Positions 26,765 to 36,523 are shown, counted from the first letter of the stretch. The stretch is DNA of 64,000 nt from Acholeplasma equifetale ATCC 29724 (GCF_000687735.1 NZ_JHXL01000001.1:186001-250000); one strand, 5' to 3'. Program-made: numbers and translations. The notes: generated from the letters alone by a model not told the origin.

Positions 26765-27880
26765 TTAATACTCGTGTTTTGGATAATTCGTTTTACGATA
26801 AAATTCTTCTTTAAAATCTAAAAGTCTATCTTCTTTTATAGCTTTTCTAATTTCACTCATAAGATGTTTTAAATATGCGAGATTTTGAATTGTCAGAATT
26901 CTTTGACCCAACATTTCTTCTGCTTTAAATAGATGTCTTATATAACTTTTTGAATATTTTGAAATCAATGTTTCTAAATTTGGATCTAATGGTGTTAAAT
27001 CAAATTCATATTGTTTATTTTTAATTTGAATTTTACCTAAAGTTGTAAGTGCTGTACCATGTCGTGCGTTACGTGTAGGTAAAACACAGTCAAACATATC
27101 CACGCCGTTGATCACATTTTCAATTAAATCTTCTGGTGCTCCAACCCCCATAAGATATCTTGGTTTATCTTTTGGTAATATGTTATTTAAAAAACGTGTC
27201 ATATCATACATTTCTTCTTTTGTTTCACCAACTGATAATCCACCAATTGAGTATCCTGGGAAATCAATTTCAACTAACGCTTTGACAGCTTTTTCTCTTA
27301 AATCTTTATTTAAACCACCCTGAACAATACCGAAAAGTGCTTGGTCTGTTGTTAAAGCATTTTTCCCACGTTTAGCCCATCGAATTGTTCTTTCTAAAGA
27401 TTGTTTTTGATAATCATAGGATTCATATGGTGGTGGACACTCATCAAATGACATAATAATATCGGCACCAATTGTTTCTTGAATGCGAATAGAATCCTCC
27501 GGAGACATAAATAATTGCTCTCCACTCTTATGATGTCTAAAATAGACACCTTCTTCTGTAATTTTTCTTATTTTTGATAAAGAAAAAACTTGGAAACCAC
27601 CACTATCAGTAAGTAATGCTCCATCCCATTTCATAAATTTTTTAACATTTCCATGTGTTTTAATAACTGCTTCACCTGGTTGTAACCAAAGATGGTATGT
27701 ATTTGCTAAAATTAATCCTTCAGAAATTTCTTTGACTTCTTCTGGTGTTAAAGATTTAACCGTAGCTTGTGTACCTACGGGCATAAACATTGGTGTTTCA
27801 AATACACCACTTGGAGTTGTTAAACGGCCAAGTCTTGCACCACTTTGTTTACAAATGTGTAGTATTTCATATTTAATCAA
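26765..27880 (-). CDS. tgt: tRNA-guanine transglycosylase lacking the zinc-site residues
   Basis: A 371-residue bacterial-type Tgt that exchanges guanine-34 for preQ1 in GUN tRNAs. [10 protein letters not shown], the GGLSVGE loop and [13 protein letters not shown] (nucleophile Asp) are intact. The structural zinc site is not: the segment equal to DPDCDCYTC in the E. coli enzyme reads [12 protein letters not shown], and the later His ligand (TIHNL) is Gln (TIQNL). The start is TTG with GGAAGGTG upstream. It is divergent from queT, which carries a preQ1 riboswitch. Confidence 0.93.
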   Translation of the reverse strand: MIKYEILHICKQSGARLGRLTTPSGVFETPMFMPVGTQATVKSLTPEEVKEISEGLILANTYHLWLQPGEAVIKTHGNVKKFMKWDGALLTDSGGFQVFSLSKIRKITEEGVYFRHHKSGEQLFMSPEDSIRIQETIGADIIMSFDECPPPYESYDYQKQSLERTIRWAKRGKNALTTDQALFGIVQGGLNKDLREKAVKALVEIDFPGYSIGGLSVGETKEEMYDMTRFLNNILPKDKPRYLMGVGAPEDLIENVINGVDMFDCVLPTRNARHGTALTTLGKIQIKNKQYEFDLTPLDPNLETLISKYSKSYIRHLFKAEEMLGQRILTIQNLAYLKHLMSEIRKAIKEDRLLDFKEEFYRKTNYPKHEY

Positions 27881-27898
27881 GAATATTCACCTTCCGTC

Positions 27899-27926
27899 TT
27901 GCAATTATATCATAAAATGTTAAAAT
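27899..27926 (+). promoter_or_regulatory. queT promoter
   Basis: TTGCAA (27899-27904), a 16-base spacer and TAAAAT (27921-27926), with TG at 27918-27919, give an extended -10 promoter ending about 15 bases before the preQ1 aptamer. Confidence 0.6.
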
Positions 27927-27941
27927 TATATCGTTGTAAAA

Positions 27942-27982
27942 AGCGGTATCCTAGGATTAACCCGCTCTAAAAAAACAAGGAG
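27942..27982 (+). promoter_or_regulatory. preQ1-I riboswitch controlling queT translation
   Basis: AGCGG (27942-27946) pairs with CCGCT (27962-27966). A long loop contains TCCT (27949-27952), and an A-rich linker TCTAAAAAAAC leads to AAGGAG. TCCT can pair with AGGA (27978-27981), forming the H-type pseudoknot of class I preQ1 aptamers and hiding the ribosome site. There is no terminator, so control would be translational. The downstream QueT-type transporter and divergent tgt support the call. Confidence 0.78.
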
Positions 27983-27990
27983 ATGAAAAA

Positions 27991-28482
27991 ATGAATAAAA
28001 TTACAATCCGCGATATAGCGACTCAAGCTATTATTGCAAGCATTTATGTTATTTTGGTTTTATTATTACCTTGGATATCATTTAGTGCTAGCATTCAAGC
28101 AAGAATCGCTGAAGTTTTATTGGTTTTAGTGTTTTTCTCAAAGAAAAATGCGATTGGTATCATCATTGGGACTTTCATTGCTAATTTATCAAGTCCTTAT
28201 GGTATTATTGATGCAATATCAGGTACTACAGCAACATTAATTGTGTGTATCATCTTAATGTATACAAAAAAGATATGGATTATTACACTATTAATATTCC
28301 CACCAATAATTAATGGAATTATCGTTGCAGGTATGGATGCATATTTCACATCTACAATGGAAAATTTCTTTATATTTAGTTTATATGTTGCATTAGGTGA
28401 ACTTATTGTTGTTGCATTATTAGGTATACCATTTAAACTCATGATTGAACGCATACCAACAATTAAAGAATATCTAAAATAA
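27991..28482 (+). CDS. queT: QueT family preQ1 (queuosine precursor) transporter
   Basis: A 163-residue integral membrane protein with about five to six helices, of the QueT family (small ECF-type substrate-binding components). The N-terminal IATQAIIASIYVILVLLLPWISF, the RIAEVLLVL helix and VALGELIVVALLGIPF fit the family. QueT needs a shared ECF ATPase module, which is not in this window. The preQ1 aptamer upstream fixes the likely substrate. It ends at a bidirectional terminator shared with mutY. Confidence 0.88.
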   Translation: MNKITIRDIATQAIIASIYVILVLLLPWISFSASIQARIAEVLLVLVFFSKKNAIGIIIGTFIANLSSPYGIIDAISGTTATLIVCIILMYTKKIWIITLLIFPPIINGIIVAGMDAYFTSTMENFFIFSLYVALGELIVVALLGIPFKLMIERIPTIKEYLK

Positions 28483-28513
28483 AAAATAGTTCTCATACAG
28501 AGAACTATTTTTT
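28481..28513. terminator. Bidirectional terminator between queT and mutY
   Basis: A perfect 14-bp stem, AAAAAATAGTTCTC with GAGAACTATTTTTT, has a 5-base loop. It provides T runs on both strands. Confidence 0.92.
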
Positions 28514-29515
28514 AACTTTATGATATATTTTTTTATGAACTGTTGATAAAGGTTTTTGATTAATATCTAAAACTAATTCGTAATCTTTTGGTACTTCTTT
28601 GACATAACCTTCATAAACATGAATATGCCATATAAGATGTGTAAAAACATGTTTAACATAACCTTTATATTCAGTATGTAGAATGTCAATACCTTGTGCA
28701 CTAAGCTCATTTATTGCAGATTCTAAACTTTCCCCTTCAATTTCTATAAATTGATACATATTTTCTAGTAATTTATCTTTTCTTTTTTTCATTATAATGC
28801 AATCATCAAAATGTACGACAAATGAAAAAATTATAATTTCCTTTTTCTTATTTAAAGGACTTAAAAATGGATATTTTTCTTGTTCACTATTCAAATTAGC
28901 ATAACAAAATTCATTTAATGGACAGTTTAAACAGTCTGGTTTTTTTGGTTTACATACAGTTGCTCCTAGTTCCATTAAAGATTGAGTATATGTATAAGGA
29001 TCATTAGATTTTTCTATTAAAGATTGATTTTTTTGATTGAGTTTCTTTTTATTTTTATCTAATCTAAAATCATCATCTAAACCATAAAAACGCGATAACA
29101 CACGAATAACATTACCATCTGTTGCTGCATGTGCTTTATTAAATGCAATTGAACTTATAGCTCCTGCTGTATATAATCCAATACCTGGAATTTTAATAAT
29201 ATCTTCATAGTCATCTGGAAACACACCATTAAAATTATCAACAATATATTTAGCACCTTTTTTTAATGCTTGAAATCTTTTATAGTATCCTATACCTTGA
29301 ACACTATGCAAAATATCATCAATTGATGCTTCATTTAATGATTCAATTGTTGGAAATTTTATTAAAAAATCTTCATAATATTTTAGTACTGTGTCAACTT
29401 GCGTTTGTTGAAGCATAATTTCACTGACCCATATATAGTAAGGATTTATTGTTTTACGCCACGGAAGATTCCTTTTATTCTCATGATACCAATTGAAAAG
29501 TCTTAAAAAATCCAT
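28505..29515 (-). CDS. mutY: A/G-specific adenine glycosylase
   Basis: A 336-residue MutY that removes adenine opposite 8-oxoguanine. LPWRKTINPYYIWVSEIMLQQTQV carries the catalytic Glu, the HhH region KIPGIGLYTAGAISSIA and the Asp in ATDGNVIRV follow, and the 4Fe-4S motif C-x6-C-x2-C-x5-C (CKPKKPDCLNCPLNEFC) is complete. A C-terminal NUDIX-like domain (about 220-336) recognises 8-oxoG. GGAG precedes the ATG. It is monocistronic. Confidence 0.96.
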   Translation of the reverse strand: MDFLRLFNWYHENKRNLPWRKTINPYYIWVSEIMLQQTQVDTVLKYYEDFLIKFPTIESLNEASIDDILHSVQGIGYYKRFQALKKGAKYIVDNFNGVFPDDYEDIIKIPGIGLYTAGAISSIAFNKAHAATDGNVIRVLSRFYGLDDDFRLDKNKKKLNQKNQSLIEKSNDPYTYTQSLMELGATVCKPKKPDCLNCPLNEFCYANLNSEQEKYPFLSPLNKKKEIIIFSFVVHFDDCIIMKKRKDKLLENMYQFIEIEGESLESAINELSAQGIDILHTEYKGYVKHVFTHLIWHIHVYEGYVKEVPKDYELVLDINQKPLSTVHKKIYHKVKK

Positions 29516-29602
29516 AATTCATTCTCCATAGTGTTTATTTTACCAAAATTCATTTTATATGGCGTAAAATGACTTTTAGATTACACTTAGAAAGGTTTTT
29601 AT

Positions 29603-30208
29603 ATGAAAGAATTAATTTTAAGTCGTCGTTCAATAAGAAAATACACAAATTATAAAATACCTAGAGATGAATTAGTAGAAATCATTGAGCTTGCTCAAAG
29701 AGCTCCATCTAGTAGAAACTTACAACCTTGGAGATTATTTGTTATCGAATCTGATGAAGCAAAAGAAAAGTTAAGAAAATCTATGACATTAAATCTTTTA
29801 CAATTAGAAACTTCTTCTCATCTAATATTAGTAACTGTTGATCCAGATAAGTATCAATGGAGTGAAAAAATTTTCACGAAAGCATATCAAGAAGGTGTTA
29901 TGCCTAAAGAAGTGATGGAAAAACAAATTCAAATGTCTAAAGATACAAAATATGATCCTAAAGATCCAAACTATATCAATACACTTTTCTTAGATGCTGG
30001 TTTATTTGCATTAAACTTCATGTATGCAGCAAAAATTTATGGATATGATACATGTCCAATTGCTGGTTTTAACAAATCAACTGTTAATGATAATTTAGGT
30101 ATTCCAAAAAATTTAATTCCTACATTACTTATTTCTATCGGTAAGGCTGATGAAGAAGGTTATTCATCAATACGATTATCTTCAGATGAAACAACAAAAT
30201 GGTTATAA
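29603..30208 (+). CDS. Nitroreductase family FMN-dependent oxidoreductase
   Basis: A 201-residue nitroreductase-fold protein. SRRSIRKY near the start binds the FMN phosphate and APSSRNLQPWRLFVI is the family signature. ISIGKADE is near the C-terminus. Substrates of these enzymes (quinones, nitro compounds) cannot be assigned from sequence. AGAAAGG precedes the ATG. It is a single-gene unit. Confidence 0.9.
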   Translation: MKELILSRRSIRKYTNYKIPRDELVEIIELAQRAPSSRNLQPWRLFVIESDEAKEKLRKSMTLNLLQLETSSHLILVTVDPDKYQWSEKIFTKAYQEGVMPKEVMEKQIQMSKDTKYDPKDPNYINTLFLDAGLFALNFMYAAKIYGYDTCPIAGFNKSTVNDNLGIPKNLIPTLLISIGKADEEGYSSIRLSSDETTKWL

Positions 30209-30210
30209 AA

Positions 30211-30240
30211 AAACACCAAATGACAAAATTTGGTGTTTTT
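30211..30240. terminator. Bidirectional terminator
   Basis: AACACCAAAT pairs with ATTTGGTGTT around six bases, flanked by an A run and a T run. It serves the nitroreductase gene and the convergent ABC genes. Confidence 0.88.
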
Positions 30241-30245
30241 TCTTT

Positions 30246-32480
30246 TTACATATCGTATGTTGAAATAATTTGTGCAGGTGTTTTTCTTAATAACATGCTC
30301 ATTGGCAAAGTACCAATAATTAAATTCGAACCATAAACTAACACTAAACTAATCATAAAAGTTATATAATCTGCTTTCATATCTACTAATCCGCTTAAGG
30401 GTGTTGAAGTTAATAAATCAAATATAAAATGTGTTACGACTAACCCAACAAAACTTGATACTGTCGTTAATAATAAAACTTCAACGCTGAATGATGCAAT
30501 TAAATCAATTTTTCTAACACCTAATGCACGATAGACTGCAACTTCATATATACGAGATATCATGCTAGAACGCATAACAAAGTAGAATGATAATAGTGCA
30601 CCTGCTACGAAAATACCAACACTTGTTATAGTTGTTACAAATGATTTATTTTTTTCGTTTTCTAATTGTTTATATGCTTCACGACTGGATAAATCAACAT
30701 CATAATTCTTTATCCTTAATTGTTCGATAACATGATTTGGATCTAATTTTGTATATAGTAATACTTCATGATTGTTATTATTTAATGTTGAAAGGTTATA
30801 TTCATCTATGTTATTAATAGATGGAACTGATTCAACAAAAGTTAATAATCCTTCATAATTGTAAAAATATATTGCAGGATATGTATGATAAGTTACACCA
30901 ACAACTTCAAAAATATTTAAATCTTCTATTGGTGCAAAATAACTATTAATCATCTTTTCACCGATAATATCATGATAACTCCATATACCAATCTGTTGAA
31001 AATTATCTACTTGAATATTTTTTTGTTCGATTAAACCTCTTGAAACTACAATTTGTAATTTCTTTGTAGGTTTATTACCATGGATGACATCGCTATCTGA
31101 TAATTGTTCAATAAATTCTAATGATGGTTTAGTTTCAATAGATAATGTTTTATTTGCACCCAAATAAATACTCGCAGCAAAAGGATAATTTACGGCTTTG
31201 AAAATATAATCTCCATTCGTTATGTCATCAACATCTTCAATTAATTTATTAATATCAGTTGTAGTTGTTGCATTTTTATAAACAACGATATAGTTTTGGT
31301 CTCTGCTTATGTAATTATCAATTGTACGCTGATAAATAGAATATATATTAATAACACTGATGGTTATTAATGCCCCTGATATTAAAAAAATTGTTAGCAT
31401 CAATTTACCTTTGCGTCCAAAACTTAAAAATCTTCTAAATGCTATCCAAAATGAAGTCATAAATGAGATTGATAATCCGCGTTTTCTTTCAAGTTTACTA
31501 TGATCTAAAATTGATTCATCAAAACTTGTTTCAAGTAATTCGTTTCTTGTTTTTTTCTTATAGTGTTCATTTTTAATTTCTACGTTTGAATTTTGATCAA
31601 TTAATCTTAATTTTTGTAGTTTTGAATCTACCTTTATATATATTGTACCGTTCTTAAGAATCAGTTTAACATCCATATCTGGATATTCATCATCTTTATA
31701 AACTTCAATATTTACACCGTTATTATTCAACTTAGTTGTTTGATTTAAATCTTTTAAATATATAACACTTTCTTGTCCATAATTATGACTTAAAGCATGA
31801 TCATTTAATCTATCATCAATAACTTTCCCATCTTTAAGTTCAATAATTCTATCTCCATAAAATTCAGCCAATTCTTTTTCATGAGTAACTAAAACAACAA
31901 GTTTATTTATTGAGATAGATTTAATAATATTCATAATTTCAAGCGTATTTTTACTATCTAAATTACCTGTTGGTTCATCAGCTATGATAATTTTTGGATT
32001 TTTAACTAATGCTCTGGCAATCGCTACTCTTTGTTGTTGACCACCAGATAGTTGGCTTGCTTTTTTCTTTCTAAAACGAAACATGCCAACTTGTTTTAAG
32101 ATGTATTCAACACGAGTTTTTATTTCTTCTTCATCATGAATACCCATCATTTTAAGAACAAATGCAACATTATCAAAAACTGAAATTTGATTCATTAAAT
32201 AATAGTTTTGAAAGATATAACCGATTTCTTCAGTTCTTAATTTATCCCAAACTCTCGCACGATATTTTGAGATTTTATGATTAAGAATATCAATTTCGCC
32301 TTTATCAACTTTATCTAATCCACCAATTACATTAAGCAGAGTTGTTTTACCGCTACCTGAAGGACCTAATAAAACTACTAACCCTTTTTCAGGAAAATCA
32401 ATAGAAATATCATTGATTACATGAATACGATTTGATTTATGTTTATTAAAATGTTTATCAAGATTTTTAATTGTAATCAT
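30246..32480 (-). CDS. ABC transporter, fused ATPase and FtsX-type permease (second of pair)
   Basis: A 744-residue fusion. The N-terminal ATPase (about 1-225) has Walker A LLGPSGSGKTT, signature LSGGQQQR and Walker B IIADEPTGNLD, as in MacB/LolD. A linker, one transmembrane helix near 370, a large extracellular domain (about 390-620) and three C-terminal helices (FtsX domain) follow. These pumps drive extracellular events such as peptide or lipoprotein export rather than transmembrane transport. It overlaps the first ABC gene by four bases, so the two probably form a heterodimer. Confidence 0.88.
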   Translation of the reverse strand: MITIKNLDKHFNKHKSNRIHVINDISIDFPEKGLVVLLGPSGSGKTTLLNVIGGLDKVDKGEIDILNHKISKYRARVWDKLRTEEIGYIFQNYYLMNQISVFDNVAFVLKMMGIHDEEEIKTRVEYILKQVGMFRFRKKKASQLSGGQQQRVAIARALVKNPKIIIADEPTGNLDSKNTLEIMNIIKSISINKLVVLVTHEKELAEFYGDRIIELKDGKVIDDRLNDHALSHNYGQESVIYLKDLNQTTKLNNNGVNIEVYKDDEYPDMDVKLILKNGTIYIKVDSKLQKLRLIDQNSNVEIKNEHYKKKTRNELLETSFDESILDHSKLERKRGLSISFMTSFWIAFRRFLSFGRKGKLMLTIFLISGALITISVINIYSIYQRTIDNYISRDQNYIVVYKNATTTTDINKLIEDVDDITNGDYIFKAVNYPFAASIYLGANKTLSIETKPSLEFIEQLSDSDVIHGNKPTKKLQIVVSRGLIEQKNIQVDNFQQIGIWSYHDIIGEKMINSYFAPIEDLNIFEVVGVTYHTYPAIYFYNYEGLLTFVESVPSINNIDEYNLSTLNNNNHEVLLYTKLDPNHVIEQLRIKNYDVDLSSREAYKQLENEKNKSFVTTITSVGIFVAGALLSFYFVMRSSMISRIYEVAVYRALGVRKIDLIASFSVEVLLLTTVSSFVGLVVTHFIFDLLTSTPLSGLVDMKADYITFMISLVLVYGSNLIIGTLPMSMLLRKTPAQIISTYDM

Positions 32481-34576
32481 GACATTTCCTCCTTACTTTC
32501 CGTAATGTTTTCTATAATTGATAATTTGAATGTTTTCTTATTGAATTTTTGGGCTAATCTAGTAGATAAATAAGTGAAAGTAATAAATAAAATAATATAA
32601 TCGATATATGTCAATGTCCTAATCATTGTATTGATATTAAAATTATAAATTGAAATAATTTGAGTTAGAATTACTGATGCAATAAACGCCATATTCATCA
32701 TGAAAAATTGTTCAAATATTACAACCCATCCTAATTGTTTTTGAGTTGCCCCTATTGTTCTAAAAATAGCAAAATCTTTCTTTCGAGCGTGCATAATATT
32801 CTTAGTAACACTGTATAGAATAAAGTATAAGAATACTCCAATCACTAAAACAATGATATAGAAAAATAAACGGAATAGGAAAATTAGAGGTGCAACCAAA
32901 GAAGAAAGTGCGCTATCTTCTAATTTTGGACTTATAATGCGATAAATACTACGATCAATTTGATTATAAATTCTTTGTAATTCTATCTTTGACGTTGTTT
33001 GGATCATAAATGAATTACCATAATCTAAATTTTCATATGTATTATGATTTATATAGATTGCTTGACGATAATTATCTTTAAATATTCCTGTAACAATTAA
33101 CTCCATAGGTGCAAATTCAGCATCCATATACAATACTTCAACATTGTTAATATCATCAGGATTCATACCATAATGCAGAGGATCAAATGGATAAATAATA
33201 TTATAATCAATAAACTCTACACCATAATTCGTATAAACGTAATAATTTAAAACTTGATTTGATCCGATATTTACACCAGGTATGCTCCAATAATCGCCGT
33301 TCCTAACAAGATAAGAACTATAAATATCAGCAACTCTTTGATTAACTTTTACTTTATCACCAATTTTTAAATCCATACCTTCAGAAACTAAAATATCGTA
33401 TGGATTTACTGGCATATTACCTTCAACAAATTGCACTCGATTGCCAACAGCAAAGGTTGTATCGATCATGATATCATATAAAACATAATTAGATTCATTT
33501 TGAAGTATAAGATTTTTATTCTCATCAATATTTAAAATATTTTTATAAACATAATGATCACCATTTAAACTATCAAAGTATGCATAATCTGTTGCAGTTA
33601 AATCTTTACCATCTTTTCTTGTTACATACATTCTTTGATCGGACATAAATTGCGTGTTAAAATCAAACAATGAACTATCATTACCACCCATTGAAAAACT
33701 GAAATTAATATTTTCTGCAGTTTGCATCATACTAATATAAGTTAATATAAAAACAGTTATTATTGTTATTTGTAATAATGTGAAAAATATAAGTCTTTTT
33801 GGCATTGATAATATATTTCTTAATGCAAATCGCATTAAAGTAAAATAAGAAGTTTTTGCTGTATCGATTTCTTTAACTTCTGTTTCTTCTTTTTTAACTA
33901 AAACTTTATCTTCTATAACCTCACCATCATGTAACTTAATTAGTCTAGTTCCAGTTGATTTTGCAATTAATGGATCATGAGTTACTAAAACAACTAATCG
34001 ATCGCTCGATACTTCTTTCAGCAATTTAATAATTTGATCACTTGATTCAGAATCTAAGTTACCAGTTGGTTCATCAGCAATAATGATCGGTGTATCTTTT
34101 GCAAGTGCACGTGCGATTGCAACTCTTTGTTTCTGTCCACCTGAAAGTTTAGCAGCTTTATGATTTTTATGTGATAAAAGCCCTACTTTTTCAATGAGTT
34201 CTAAAGCACGTTTTTTTCTTAATTTTTTTGGATAATTTTGAATCTCCAAAGCTAAAATGACATTCTCATAAACAGTATATGAATCAATAATATTGTAGTT
34301 TTGAAAAATAAATCCAACATATTTAGAACGATAGTTTTCCCAATCTTTAGCAGTAAAGTGTGATGTTTCTTCACCTAAAATGTACATTTCTCCATCTTCA
34401 TAAGTATCAATACCAGAAATAACATTTAGTAATGTTGATTTACCACTACCAGATTCCCCTGTTACAACAATAAACTCATTATTGTGAAATTCAAGAGAAA
34501 TATTTTTCATTCCGACAGAAACGCCTTCACCGGATTTATAATATTTTGATACATTTTCTAGTTTAATAAGTGACAT
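32477..34576 (-). CDS. ABC transporter, fused ATPase and FtsX-type permease (first of pair)
   Basis: A 699-residue protein with the same architecture as its neighbour: ATPase about 1-220 (Walker A VTGESGSGKST, signature LSGGQKQR, Walker B IIADEPTGNLD), one helix near 265, an extracellular domain to about 570, then three helices with the FtsX-like IFRTIGATQKQLGWV cytoplasmic loop. It overlaps the HAD gene by 14 bases and the partner ABC gene by four. The substrate is unknown. The tandem fusion is a common mollicute arrangement. Confidence 0.88.
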   Translation of the reverse strand: MSLIKLENVSKYYKSGEGVSVGMKNISLEFHNNEFIVVTGESGSGKSTLLNVISGIDTYEDGEMYILGEETSHFTAKDWENYRSKYVGFIFQNYNIIDSYTVYENVILALEIQNYPKKLRKKRALELIEKVGLLSHKNHKAAKLSGGQKQRVAIARALAKDTPIIIADEPTGNLDSESSDQIIKLLKEVSSDRLVVLVTHDPLIAKSTGTRLIKLHDGEVIEDKVLVKKEETEVKEIDTAKTSYFTLMRFALRNILSMPKRLIFFTLLQITIITVFILTYISMMQTAENINFSFSMGGNDSSLFDFNTQFMSDQRMYVTRKDGKDLTATDYAYFDSLNGDHYVYKNILNIDENKNLILQNESNYVLYDIMIDTTFAVGNRVQFVEGNMPVNPYDILVSEGMDLKIGDKVKVNQRVADIYSSYLVRNGDYWSIPGVNIGSNQVLNYYVYTNYGVEFIDYNIIYPFDPLHYGMNPDDINNVEVLYMDAEFAPMELIVTGIFKDNYRQAIYINHNTYENLDYGNSFMIQTTSKIELQRIYNQIDRSIYRIISPKLEDSALSSLVAPLIFLFRLFFYIIVLVIGVFLYFILYSVTKNIMHARKKDFAIFRTIGATQKQLGWVVIFEQFFMMNMAFIASVILTQIISIYNFNINTMIRTLTYIDYIILFITFTYLSTRLAQKFNKKTFKLSIIENITESKEEMS

Positions 34577-35219
34577 TTGCCATTCCCCTTAACAATTCTT
34601 TTAAATCTTTGACATTATGAACATATATTGCTGCATTTAATTTCTTGAGTTCATCATAACTACGAAAACCATATGTAACAATAATTGATTGCATATATGC
34701 ATTTTTAGCTGTTAAATAGTCAACTTCTGTATCCCCTATATAAATTGATTCATTAATTTTTATTCCTAATCTTTCAATTGCTTTAATGAGCATTGCTTTA
34801 TCTGGTTTTTTAGGAATACCATTTGATTCTCCAATAACAACATCAAAAACATTTGGGAAATGATATTCTATAACTTCATTTAAAGCTTTCTGATGTTTGT
34901 TTGATACAACACCTAGTTTATAAAATGGTTTGATTTCACTTAAAAGTTCCATTATATCATCGTAAGGTCTAGTTAAAATATTTGCATTTTTTTCATAATG
35001 AGAAATATATTCTTTATATATCACATCGCGATTTTCTATATTACCTTTAAGTGCTTTATCGACTAAAACACCTGCACCATAACCTAAAAAGGATTTAGTC
35101 TCATTTAAAGTAATAGGATTTATATGATGTTTGATTAATACTTGATTAAGAGCATTTTGAATATCTTTAGTTGTATCAAGTAACGTTCCATCTAGATCAA
35201 AAATTATAGCTTTAATCAT
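34563..35219 (-). CDS. HAD superfamily phosphatase (phosphoglycolate phosphatase-like)
   Basis: A 218-residue HAD hydrolase with a C1 cap. The motifs are DLDGTLLDT (nucleophile Asp), VVSNKHQ, KKPDKAML (Lys) and IYIGDTEVDYLTA. Gph/PpaX-type enzymes act on phosphoglycolate or pyrophosphate, and the substrate is not fixed here. AAAGGT precedes the ATG. It is upstream of the ABC pair and overlaps it, so it is co-transcribed with it. Confidence 0.9.
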   Translation of the reverse strand: MIKAIIFDLDGTLLDTTKDIQNALNQVLIKHHINPITLNETKSFLGYGAGVLVDKALKGNIENRDVIYKEYISHYEKNANILTRPYDDIMELLSEIKPFYKLGVVSNKHQKALNEVIEYHFPNVFDVVIGESNGIPKKPDKAMLIKAIERLGIKINESIYIGDTEVDYLTAKNAYMQSIIVTYGFRSYDELKKLNAAIYVHNVKDLKELLRGMANVTY

Positions 35220-35274
35220 TTTTTTTACCTTTTTCTTTTTTTATTACATATATTTTAACACAAAAGACTAACAT

Positions 35275-35300
35275 AAAAAAAACGAACCCTAAAGTTCGTT
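35275..35300 (-). terminator. Terminator of the 143-residue membrane protein gene
   Basis: On the minus strand AACGAAC pairs with GTTCGTT around six bases and runs into eight T. It starts at the stop codon at 35301. Confidence 0.88.
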
Positions 35301-35732
35301 TTAAAAAAATCGCTTAAGAACAAAACATGCAATCCAAGTTGCTCCAAATACGATGACTAAAGTAAGTGCTAAATCTTTTGTTGCTTGAGCATCTGTTGTT
35401 GTTATAAAAGTTAAATCATAATAATTATCTATGTTAAAATCATTAGGTGCTACTTCTTCAAAGTTTTCATTCGGAGGAAAATCTGTTTCTAAATAATAAG
35501 AAATCTCAAGTAGCTCTGTTTTAACAGATAATGCCGTTTTTGATACATCTTTTTTAATGTATAATCCCGTAATATTGATTTCAATTAATGGGTTACTGTC
35601 TTCGTATTTTTCTTCAACTTTATGAATTTCAGTTTGAATATATTGAAGTGCATAACCATATCCTAAATACAAAGCCGAACCAATTAATGCAAGAAAACTT
35701 AATAGTCCAATTAGTTTAAACAATAGTTTCAA
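35301..35732 (-). CDS. Two-helix membrane protein of unknown function
   Basis: A 143-residue protein. One hydrophobic helix lies near each end (about 8-28 and 120-139), with an acidic domain of about 90 residues between them that is probably extracellular. No family is recognised. The start is TTG with GGGGGAT upstream. It is monocistronic with a terminator. Confidence 0.7.
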   Translation of the reverse strand: MKLLFKLIGLLSFLALIGSALYLGYGYALQYIQTEIHKVEEKYEDSNPLIEINITGLYIKKDVSKTALSVKTELLEISYYLETDFPPNENFEEVAPNDFNIDNYYDLTFITTTDAQATKDLALTLVIVFGATWIACFVLKRFF

Positions 35733-35803
35733 AAATTTATCCCCCTTTATTTTATGGGTACATTATAATTTATATTTTTATAAAACATATAAATTTTACA
35801 TTT

Positions 35804-36523
35804 TTATAAATCTGGATGATCATGAAGCACATCTAAAAATATTTCAACCAATGCAGGATCAAATTGAGTTCCTGAAGCTTTCATTATTTCATGTATTGCT
35901 TCATCTTTGGTGAATGCCTTTCGATATGGTCTATTAGAAGTCATTGCATCATAAGCGTCGGCAATTGCTACAATTCTAGCTCTTAATGGTATTTAATCTC
36001 CTTTTAGTCCTTGGGGATATCCTTTACCATCATAACGCTCATGATGTGAAAGAATATCATAAGCAATTTCTTGATATTCAGGAGATGTTGAAATAATTCG
36101 ATATCCTATTTCAGGATGTCGTTTTATAATTGACCATTCTTCATCTGTTAATTTACCAGGTTTATTAAGAATTGCTTCATCAATTGTAGGAATGAAACCA
36201 AAAAAAGCACCAGATACACTGAAGATAATACTTCTTGTATCAATAATAATGCCTTCTTGAACTTGATATGGGAACATCATTAAAAAGATTGATGCTAGTC
36301 CAATAATAATACCTGCAATGCTTTGATGAATTTTATTACTGTTTCTAAATTTGTAACTTGTTATCGTATAAATTGAAACTAAAAGAAACAATAACATCGC
36401 ATTGTTCATAATCCCTAAAACAGCATGAGCAAATTGTTCAAATGTCAGATTTATCCCCACTTTCTGTGATCTTAAATGATACTTGCCATCTTGTTGATCA
36501 ATTTCCCCCAAAAATTTGATCAA
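35804..36523 (-). pseudogene. Broken 5TMR / HD-GYP signalling protein gene
   Basis: The N-terminal half has four or more hydrophobic helices and ends with DTRSIIFSVSGAFFGFIPT, a 5TMR-LYT sensor domain. The frame then jumps to IDEAILNKPGKLTDEEW, deep inside an HD-GYP domain, so the rest of the sensor, any middle domain and the catalytic HD dyad are missing. After HHERYDGKGYPQGLKGD comes TAA (35993-35995), and the frame continues for 62 codons (IPLRARIVAIADAYDAMTSNRPYRK) to a stop at 35804. A GAA-to-TAA change would explain the stop. The GYP motif itself remains. The N-terminal start is uncertain. Confidence 0.85.
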
